A DNA stretch of 10,484 bases from Bacteroidota bacterium (GTDB lineage Bacteria > Bacteroidota > Bacteroidia > B-17B0 > Aurantibacillaceae), in contig CANJJP010000022.1 of assembly GCA_947474485.1 (NCBI GenBank), positions 1 through 10,484 of the forward strand, in the 5' to 3' direction. The notes beneath the pieces were generated by a model. The model had not been told where the DNA came from. It saw only the letters and a program-made list of their open reading frames with translations, and made no database searches. How positions within the stretch are numbered: position 1 is the stretch's first letter; every line of letters starts with the position of its first letter. A program made the translations under genes and the position numbers. Below are positions 1 through 5,466 of the stretch, in pieces.

Positions 1-824
1 CCATAAATAGTGAAAATTAAATGTGCAGCTGTATAGTGGTAAAAATCATTATTCCCTGTTCTGGTATTATCATCCTTCCATTGTTGACCATCAATAACAT
101 CAACTCTTGGAAAAGTAAGCTTGTGCTCAAAAACCAAAGCTACATTTTTCGAAAAACGATATCCTAAACCAAATCCACATGAGGGAGCCCAACTTGATGC
201 AACAGATGCACTACTTCCATCTGCAACTGTTTCATAAGATTTATCATAAAATGACTGAAGATTTCCAATAGAAGGTTGACTCGCAATATTAGAAAAATTA
301 TACATCGTATCCCCGTTAAGGGCATTTATTTTTGTGCTATAAGTTGCAACGCCGATACCACCCCAAAGATGAAACACAATGTTTGTGCGTTTTTCAAATT
401 TTGGGAAATTCATCTTCAACTCAAAGGCTCCTTCTCCATGCTTGGTTTTATAGTTATTATAAAAATAACCAGGACTTTTAAAATAATTGAGTGTTGTATC
501 TATAGTGCCATTAAGAACAGTGTTTGATTTTAATGCAATATTTCTATTATTATCTAAACCATATGAATTACCACTCAAGAATCGAAAACCTAATGAAAAA
601 CCAACAAGCGCTTCTTCCTTGCGATTTAATATTCTTTCAATATTAAAACCACCAGCTAAACCAGCTTTATTTTTACTTAAATCATTTGATTGCCATGTTC
701 CACCCATGTTTAAACCTAGTCTCCATTTGGGAAACTTATCTGAATAAGAACTTTGAGAAAAAGAGGAACTTACAGTTAAAAATGATACAAGCAATAATAT
801 TGCTTTAAAGTAATTTGTTTTCAT
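1..824 (-). CDS. Secreted outer-membrane beta-barrel-like protein, C-terminus cut off by window edge
   Basis: This gene reads leftward from an ATG at 822-824 and stays open for 274 codons to the window edge, so the C-terminus is missing. The N-terminus is a clear signal peptide: MKTNYFKAILLLVSFLTVSS, then SFSQ at 21-24, a typical Bacteroidota cleavage site before Gln. The mature part has alternating aromatic/hydrophobic and polar stretches rich in Gly, such as WRLGLNMGGTW (34-44), LVGFSLGFRFL (73-83) and CGFGLGYRFSKNVALVFEHK further on. These look like transmembrane beta-strands. No catalytic motif is visible. From this I infer an outer-membrane beta-barrel of the porin or OmpA-barrel kind; the missing part could carry an OmpA peptidoglycan-binding domain, which cannot be tested here. 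It is separated from the upstream stress-protein gene by a strong terminator, so it is probably transcribed alone. Confidence 0.8.
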   Translation of the reverse strand, partial: MKTNYFKAILLLVSFLTVSSSFSQSSYSDKFPKWRLGLNMGGTWQSNDLSKNKAGLAGGFNIERILNRKEEALVGFSLGFRFLSGNSYGLDNNRNIALKSNTVLNGTIDTTLNYFKSPGYFYNNYKTKHGEGAFELKMNFPKFEKRTNIVFHLWGGIGVATYSTKINALNGDTMYNFSNIASQPSIGNLQSFYDKSYETVADGSSASVASSWAPSCGFGLGYRFSKNVALVFEHKLTFPRVDVIDGQQWKDDNTRTGNNDFYHYTAAHLIFTIY

Positions 825-861
825 GGATAGGAATTTGTCGTTTGAAATACACAATCTATGC

Positions 862-869
862 CAAAATTA
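862..869 (-). promoter_or_regulatory. Possible -7 promoter element for the beta-barrel gene
   Basis: On the minus strand this reads TAATTTTG, an exact match to the Bacteroidota -7 consensus TAnnTTTG. It lies 37 nt upstream of the ATG at 824, between the preceding terminator and the gene. I see no TTG-type -33 element at the usual distance, so the call is tentative. Confidence 0.3.
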
Positions 870-900
870 ATGAAATACATGAGATATTAAATTCTTTTAG

Positions 901-931
901 AAAATAAAAAAGGGCTCTTTTGGAGCCCTTT
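901..931 (-). terminator. Rho-independent terminator of the universal stress protein gene
   Basis: On the minus strand a 9-bp perfect stem AAAGGGCTC / GAGCCCTTT with a 5-nt loop (CAAAA) is followed by TTTTTTATTTT. It begins 20 nt after the stop codon at 952-954. The plus-strand tail is TTTAAATAAATA, much weaker, so the structure is mainly directed at the leftward transcript. Confidence 0.85.
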
Positions 932-951
932 AAATAAATAAAAACAACTGA

Positions 952-1839
952 TTACCACATTCCGCCAAAACTAAAAGAAGCTGTATCATTATGGTGAACA
1001 GGTTTAAACGTTAAAACAGGGATTTTCGAATCGTTAATAATATGATGCGCAAACTGACCTAATATCGCAGAAACCCCTCCATTTTGATCACTCATAATAG
1101 AAATAAGGTCAGATTTAGTCTTTGCCGCGTATTTTAAAATCTTTTCTGAAGAATCTTCTGTTGTTAAAATTAGTGAATCACTTGCCAACTTACTCTTTGC
1201 TGCCATTTTTTCAATTTGTCCGATTACTACTTCTAATTTGTGTTTTTCATTTTCTTCACCAGGAGCCAAAATACCTAAAATATGAATTTTTGAAGCGAAT
1301 TTTTCGGCAAATTGTAATGTTGGAACTACTTTTTGACGAGTATGAGAAGTAGAATCAATTGGTAATACAATATTAGCATAACCAACTTTAGGTGTATTGT
1401 CTCTAACTGTAAGAACTGGGCAATTTGCCTTTGCTAATACACGATAAGCATTACTTCCTAATAGTAAACTGCTTTTTGAGTCTCCACCATGAGTTCCCAT
1501 AACAATTAAATCTGCCTTATGCTCATCTGCTACTGCTACAATTTCGGAGGTAATATGACCCAATGAAACTAATGAAGTAACCTTAACGCCAAATTCTTTT
1601 CTAATATCACCCGCTAAATTCTCAAGCTTTTCACTCAAAAAATCTGTAACAATCGACATATCTTTCAATTTAAAAGCTGGAAAAATAACATCAATTAAAT
1701 CATTCTTCTTTTGAACGTTTAATAATATCAATTCTCCTTTATTAACCTTTGCAATAAAAGCAGCGTGCTTAATAGCTTTAATGGATGTTTTCGAAAAATC
1801 CACTGGAATAACAATTTTTGAAGCTTTAAATTTTATCAT
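952..1839 (-). CDS. Two-domain universal stress protein (UspA family)
   Basis: The 295-residue protein contains two tandem Usp folds, about 6-147 and 155-279. The first starts KIVIPVDFS (8-16), with the usual beta-strand/Asp, and carries the full ATP-binding signature G-2x-G-9x-G-S: GTHG at 115-118 and GS at 128-129, followed by CPVLTVRD (140-147). The second domain starts NIVLPIDSTS (156-165), but the equivalent of the ATP loop (GG..., then GQ at 261-262) lacks the final Ser/Thr, so it probably does not bind nucleotide in the same way. There is no signal peptide or membrane segment, so it is cytoplasmic. Tandem Usp proteins are common in Bacteroidota and usually respond to stress, growth arrest or anaerobiosis; the exact role is not deducible. 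A Ser/Phe/Gly tail (SFSFGGMW) ends the protein. It has its own promoter-like pair and a strong terminator, so it is likely monocistronic. Confidence 0.93.
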   Translation of the reverse strand: MIKFKASKIVIPVDFSKTSIKAIKHAAFIAKVNKGELILLNVQKKNDLIDVIFPAFKLKDMSIVTDFLSEKLENLAGDIRKEFGVKVTSLVSLGHITSEIVAVADEHKADLIVMGTHGGDSKSSLLLGSNAYRVLAKANCPVLTVRDNTPKVGYANIVLPIDSTSHTRQKVVPTLQFAEKFASKIHILGILAPGEENEKHKLEVVIGQIEKMAAKSKLASDSLILTTEDSSEKILKYAAKTKSDLISIMSDQNGGVSAILGQFAHHIINDSKIPVLTFKPVHHNDTASFSFGGMW

Positions 1840-1859
1840 AGTTTTTTGATTTTGTTTTA

Positions 1860-1888
1860 CAAAGTAAATGAAATATCTGAAATAACAA
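1860..1888 (-). promoter_or_regulatory. Predicted promoter of the universal stress protein gene
   Basis: On the minus strand TTG (1886-1888) is followed after 18 bp by TTACTTTG (1860-1867), one mismatch from the Bacteroidota -7 consensus TAnnTTTG and within its usual 17-23 bp spacing. Transcription would start around 1853, giving a leader of about 15 nt before the ATG at 1839. It sits in the 66-bp gap after the lipoprotein gene, where I see no terminator, so read-through from upstream is also possible. Confidence 0.45.
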
Positions 1889-1905
1889 TATAATCTTGAT
1901 GCAAA

Positions 1906-2379
1906 TCATTTTTTATTCGTCTTTTTCTGATTGTAGTCACGCTTTTCTACCATAATTCCAGTAGAATCGTAAAACATCCATACGCTGTCCGCTGCATCCA
2001 TTTTATAAAAACCATTGTACATTAACTTCCCATTTGGGTAATAAACATTAGATTCTCCATTCATTTTATCCAAATGAAAAAACGCTTCACTCCACAAAGT
2101 ACCGTTAGGAAAAAAATACATCCATTTCCCACTTTTTTTTCCAAATCTAAAACCTCCTCTTACCTTTATTACACCTGAAGGATACTTCTCAAAATAATCG
2201 CCAGTGTAATTACTATCTGGCGGCTCAAAAACACCAATTTTATTATCCTTACTATTTAAATCAATGTTAATAGTACTATCGTTCTCCCCCTTTTTATCAC
2301 TTAAATCTCCTTGGTTCGACTTACATGAGTCTAACGAAAGTAAACTTAAAAGCACTAATACAATAACTAAATATTTCAT
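1906..2379 (-). CDS. Small lipoprotein with YwqK/MORN-type repeats
   Basis: The 157-residue protein begins with a lipoprotein signal peptide: a hydrophobic stretch at 3-16 and a lipobox-like LDSC ending at Cys19, so it is probably anchored in the outer or inner membrane. A Ser/Asp/Asn/Lys-rich linker (20-60) leads to repeats in which the tight turns YPSG (66-69), FPNG (90-93), YPNG (114-117) and DSTG (138-141) recur exactly every 24 residues, with a second in-phase position at G84, G108 and S132. This is the pattern of the MORN-like repeats in proteins annotated as the YwqK family; many carry a toxin-antitoxin label, but no toxin partner is present here. The biochemical role is unknown; such repeats usually form beta-hairpin surfaces. 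It starts 1 nt after the stop of the polyprenyl synthase gene and is therefore almost certainly co-transcribed and translationally coupled with it. Confidence 0.85.
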   Translation of the reverse strand: MKYLVIVLVLLSLLSLDSCKSNQGDLSDKKGENDSTINIDLNSKDNKIGVFEPPDSNYTGDYFEKYPSGVIKVRGGFRFGKKSGKWMYFFPNGTLWSEAFFHLDKMNGESNVYYPNGKLMYNGFYKMDAADSVWMFYDSTGIMVEKRDYNQKKTNKK

Positions 2380-2380
2380 A

Positions 2381-3355
2381 CTATTTTTTTCTATTGGTTG
2401 TATAGGTTACTAATTTCTCTAATGAATCTCTTGATTTTGAAGCAGGGAAAGTTGAAAGCAAATTTAGTGCTTTGTATTTATACTCATTCATTACTTTTTC
2501 TGCGTATGCAATGCCTCCTTTTTTGAAAACAAAATCAACAACTTCAGCTACACGCTTAGGCTCTTCGTTATGGTTTTTCACAATGTTGATGATGTATCTT
2601 TTTTCTTTTTGCGTTGATTGATTTAAAGCATAAATCAACGGCAATGTCATTTTCTTTTCTTTAATATCTATTCCAGTTGGTTTACCAATATCTTCATTAC
2701 TTCCAAAATCAAACAAATCATCTTTTATTTGAAAAGCAATACCTGTAAACGTTCCAAACTCGCTCATTTGGTCAATATAAGTTTTATTTTCACTTACCGA
2801 AGCTACACCACACGCGCAACAAGCTGCAATAAGAGTTGCTGTCTTTTTCTGAATAATATCAAAATAAATTTCTTCTGAAATATCAAGCTTACGTGCTTTT
2901 TCTATTTGTAATAGTTCACCTTCACTCATCTCACGCACAGCATTACTAACTATTTTCAGTAAATGAAAATCGTTATTATCAAGTGATAACAACAAACCTC
3001 TCGATAATAAATAATCACCAATTAAAACGGCAATTTTATTTTTCCAAAGTGCATTTACCGAAAAGAAACCACGGCGTTCATTGCTATCATCAACAACATC
3101 ATCATGCACTAACGTTGCTGTATGCAACAACTCAATTAGCGCAGCAGCACGATAGGTTGAATCATTAACTGAACCAAAAGTTTTTGCGGCTAAAAAAACA
3201 AACATCGGACGGAGTTGTTTTCCTTTTCTTTTTACAATGTAAGTGGTGATTTTTTCGAGCAGCGGAACAGAGCTACGCATCGAATCACGAAATCTATCTT
3301 CAAAAATTTCGATGTTTTCGTTAATTGGTGCTTTTATTTGATCTATTTCCGACAA
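2381..3355 (-). CDS. Long-chain (all-E) polyprenyl diphosphate synthase, TTG start
   Basis: This 324-residue prenyltransferase condenses isopentenyl diphosphate onto an allylic diphosphate. The IPP-binding KGKQLRP is at 44-50, the first Asp-rich motif DDVVD at 85-89 followed by ERRG, and the second Asp-rich motif DDLFD at 212-216, with GKPTGIDIKEKKMTLPL downstream. The residue five before the first Asp motif is Ala80 rather than an aromatic, as in long-chain enzymes (E. coli IspB has the same HTATL-HDDVVD context). It is therefore likely to make the hepta- or octaprenyl side chain of menaquinone, though chain length is a guess. The start is TTG at 3353-3355: an in-frame stop lies three codons upstream and the next ATG is codon 26. 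I keep the TTG because residues 7-26 resemble the N-terminus I remember from family members in this phylum. It is the first gene of a pair with the lipoprotein. Confidence 0.93.
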   Translation of the reverse strand: MSEIDQIKAPINENIEIFEDRFRDSMRSSVPLLEKITTYIVKRKGKQLRPMFVFLAAKTFGSVNDSTYRAAALIELLHTATLVHDDVVDDSNERRGFFSVNALWKNKIAVLIGDYLLSRGLLLSLDNNDFHLLKIVSNAVREMSEGELLQIEKARKLDISEEIYFDIIQKKTATLIAACCACGVASVSENKTYIDQMSEFGTFTGIAFQIKDDLFDFGSNEDIGKPTGIDIKEKKMTLPLIYALNQSTQKEKRYIINIVKNHNEEPKRVAEVVDFVFKKGGIAYAEKVMNEYKYKALNLLSTFPASKSRDSLEKLVTYTTNRKK

Positions 3356-3413
3356 GTGCTTCTAAAATGTGGGCTAAAGATAAGCAAAATTGTAGAAAAC
3401 AGCCTTTGAAGTA

Positions 3414-4679
3414 TTAGTTTAATTCTTTCTTGGAAATAGTAATTCCGGCAATATTTACATTGTACTCAACATAATCTTCATCTTCGTGATGAATTTTTTG
3501 AGCACCTGATTTTTTTACACCCATTTTCTTTAATCCATTACCAATTAAGGCTAACAAATTCATTCTTTTTGATTTGCTTTTACTTTCCTCCTCAGCAACA
3601 TTTGCGGGAACTTTTCCTACACTTTCCCAAGCCGAATTTTGCATTTTTTGCACAAAAGATGTCTCAGTTTTTTTTGGCTGAACTTGAGCTATCAACTCAG
3701 GCTCATTTTCATTATAGTAATTTATTACAACTGGATTATATGGATGCGGGGCAGGTTCTTTAACTTTAGAAGTATTATTAGTTGCAATTAAAGGTTCAAT
3801 AATTGATGTATTATTCGAAGGCAAATTATTGTTGTTTCTATTTACCAAAGAATCCTTTTTTACAATGTAATTTACAAATGCATTGTTTTTAGTTTTAACT
3901 GTGCTTTCAACATACGCTGGCTCAACACTAAATATATTATTCGCATTTCCTTTTTTTACATTCTTTAATTGAAAACTATTTTTAACTGCAAGTGCCGATG
4001 ATGAAACATGTACTTCGTTACTTGGATAAAACACCATTAAAAGCAAAATTAAACTTGCTGCAATGGATAAGTAAGAAACATTGGAACGCAAGAAAACAAT
4101 AATTGCACTCTTCTTTAACTCGTCTTTGTTTGGATAAATAATTGATAAATCAGAATGCGTTTTGGCAGCCTTGTACGTTTGAAGTTCTTTCATCAACACT
4201 TCATCTGCTTGCGCTTTTGCCAAAATCTCATTCGACTCGTTTTCTTTAAGCAATCCTTCTGAATAAGAAATCAATTCTTCTTCTCTCTCACTAAACTTAA
4301 ATAAACATCTTGTTGCCATTGGAAAAGCAATTGTTTCAGGCTCTAATTTTATATTTTCGTATTGCTTTACTAAAGCTTGTAATGATTCATCTTTTTTTAA
4401 TTGCTTTTCAAAAGCAATTCTTTCTTCTCCGCTTAAAACATTATCTAAATAAAACACTACACTTTCTTCTTTCGCGTCATCTAAACGCTTTAAACTATTT
4501 TTTGTGTCATAAATAAACGCAGCATCAACTGTAAGTTCGGGCAAGCTTAAATCATAATCAAATTCAATCTCTGGATGTTTTTCTAAAAACAATAATGCGG
4601 CACAGCGCTCCAAATCAGAAAGTTTCCCTTCCATTAAGTCGAGCAAAAATGCTTCATAATTATTTTTATTTATTTCCAT
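3414..4679 (-). CDS. Putative anti-sigma factor: single-pass membrane protein with three N-terminal helical repeats
   Basis: This 421-residue protein has no signal peptide and one membrane segment at about 201-218 (YLSIAASLILLLMVFYPS), giving a cytoplasmic N-terminus and a long extracytoplasmic C-terminus. The cytoplasmic part seems to hold three related helical units, at about 7-42, 72-110 and 132-172. Each has a hydrophobic helix, then L-x-x-x-E-..., a second charged helix and an acidic turn (for example VVFYLDNVLSGEERIAFEKQ at 74-93). This resembles the helical sigma-binding domain of anti-sigma factors, but no HxxxCxxC zinc motif is visible. The outer part is low-complexity Asn/Ser/Lys-rich (240-345) and ends in a hydrophobic strand-like segment, YVEYNVNIAGITISKKEL. 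The gene lies 6 nt downstream of the ECF sigma factor, and this arrangement is the main ground for the functional call. The protein family itself I do not recognise. Confidence 0.65.
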   Translation of the reverse strand: MEINKNNYEAFLLDLMEGKLSDLERCAALLFLEKHPEIEFDYDLSLPELTVDAAFIYDTKNSLKRLDDAKEESVVFYLDNVLSGEERIAFEKQLKKDESLQALVKQYENIKLEPETIAFPMATRCLFKFSEREEELISYSEGLLKENESNEILAKAQADEVLMKELQTYKAAKTHSDLSIIYPNKDELKKSAIIVFLRSNVSYLSIAASLILLLMVFYPSNEVHVSSSALAVKNSFQLKNVKKGNANNIFSVEPAYVESTVKTKNNAFVNYIVKKDSLVNRNNNNLPSNNTSIIEPLIATNNTSKVKEPAPHPYNPVVINYYNENEPELIAQVQPKKTETSFVQKMQNSAWESVGKVPANVAEEESKSKSKRMNLLALIGNGLKKMGVKKSGAQKIHHEDEDYVEYNVNIAGITISKKELN

Positions 4680-4685
4680 CCTTGT

Positions 4686-5171
4686 TTATATAACAACTTC
4701 TAATTTCACAAGGTAATTTTTTAGTGTTTGTCTTGCTCTAAAAATATACACCTTTACTTGGCTCTCTGTTAATCCTGTAATCTCACCAATCTCTTTGTAA
4801 TCGTAACCTTCATAATCCCTAAGCAAAACAACTGAGCGTTGAATCTCGGGTAATTTATCCACTGCCTCATTTAAAATTTGTTTTAATCCCTTGTATTGAT
4901 TGTCTTCTGATTGAATGCTTTCAAAGCCATCGTGCCACGCTTCCTTCTTTTTTTCTCTTCTTATAAAATCAATCATGGTGCGATAAGCAGTAGTAAACAT
5001 GTATGATTTAGCATTCGTACTTTCTACATCACTTACTTTTAACCACAGCTTTTCATAAGTATCTTGTACTATATCTTTAGCAATATCCTTATCCTTTAAA
5101 GTTTTTAATATAAATCTGTAAAGATTATCAGCATATTGATCTACGCAACTATTGAACTCAGAAACGGTCAT
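4686..5171 (-). CDS. ECF-type RNA polymerase sigma factor
   Basis: The 161-residue protein has just the two core domains of an extracytoplasmic-function sigma factor. Sigma region 2 covers about 10-72, with the core-binding helix DIVQDTYEKLW (33-43) and the region 2.3/2.4 segment AKSYMFTTAYRTMIDFIRRE (54-73). After a Lys/Glu/Ser-rich linker, sigma region 4 covers about 106-155: LPEIQRSVVLL, EGYDYKEIGEITGLTESQVK and VYIFRARQTLKNYL, a helix-turn-helix that recognises the -35 element. It directs RNA polymerase to a set of promoters that cannot be deduced here. The gene 6 nt downstream encodes a single-pass membrane protein that is probably its anti-sigma partner, so activity is likely controlled by a signal at the envelope. 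The region upstream is shared with the divergent recQ gene. Confidence 0.93.
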   Translation of the reverse strand: MTVSEFNSCVDQYADNLYRFILKTLKDKDIAKDIVQDTYEKLWLKVSDVESTNAKSYMFTTAYRTMIDFIRREKKKEAWHDGFESIQSEDNQYKGLKQILNEAVDKLPEIQRSVVLLRDYEGYDYKEIGEITGLTESQVKVYIFRARQTLKNYLVKLEVVI

Positions 5172-5200
5172 TTATGTGTGTAAGACGAATTAGAAAACCG

Positions 5201-5208
5201 TAAAGTTA
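5201..5208 (-). promoter_or_regulatory. Possible -7 element of the sigma factor operon
   Basis: The minus strand reads TAACTTTA followed by CGG, close to TAnnTTTG, 29 nt upstream of the ATG at 5171. No TTG is found at the -33 distance. This could mean an activator or an alternative sigma factor is needed, or that the match is chance. Confidence 0.3.
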
Positions 5209-5307
5209 CACCGAAACCTAATTATTTTAGATAAATGTTACTTTATGATAGTTTAATGCAGATTTTTCACAAAAATAAGACCTAGAAGCCCCCATTAGTC
5301 GATTTTT

Positions 5308-5337
5308 CTTATTCATCGTAGAATATCACTTATTCAT
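5308..5337. repeat. Pair of 9-bp direct repeats in the divergent intergenic region
   Basis: CTTATTCAT occurs at 5308-5316 and again at 5329-5337, start to start 21 bp, which is two helical turns. The location, between the divergent sigma-factor and recQ genes and upstream of the predicted recQ promoter, would suit a protein-binding site. In AT-rich DNA a chance repeat cannot be excluded. Confidence 0.35.
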
Positions 5338-5370
5338 ATAATTTTTGCGCTTTTTAGGAAAAAAACTTCT

Positions 5371-5399
5371 TTGTATAGAGAATTTTTATTATATCTTTA
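5371..5399 (+). promoter_or_regulatory. Predicted promoter of recQ
   Basis: TTG at 5371-5373 is followed after 18 bp by TATCTTTA at 5392-5399, one mismatch from the Bacteroidota -7 consensus TAnnTTTG, with spacing in the normal range. A start near 5406 would leave a leader of about 60 nt before the ATG at 5467. It is the best promoter candidate in the intergenic region. Confidence 0.5.
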
Positions 5400-5410
5400 C
5401 GTTATGTGAG

Positions 5411-5429
5411 TGTTAAATTGTAATTAACA
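5411..5429. repeat. 6-bp inverted repeat in the recQ leader
   Basis: TGTTAA (5411-5416) and TTAACA (5424-5429) form a perfect dyad with a 7-bp spacer. It begins a few bases after the predicted transcription start, a typical place for a repressor operator, but it is short and AT-rich. No regulator in the window is an obvious partner. Confidence 0.3.
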
Positions 5430-5466
5430 GCACAATTAAAAAGAATCTATTTAATACCTATTATAT

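Noticed and set aside
276..747. Two plus-strand open frames at 276-527 and 487-747
   Set aside because: They lie inside the minus-strand beta-barrel gene, which has a clear signal peptide and 274 uninterrupted codons; the plus-strand frames show no recognisable protein features.
1906..2379. Calling the YwqK-type lipoprotein an antitoxin
   Set aside because: The toxin-antitoxin label is attached to this family by automatic annotation; no toxin gene is adjacent and a lipid-anchored antitoxin would be unusual.
3414..4679. Zinc-binding anti-sigma (ZAS-type) domain in the membrane protein
   Set aside because: The only N-terminal cysteines (26 and 125) are isolated and no H-x3-C-x2-C motif exists, so a zinc version is not supported.
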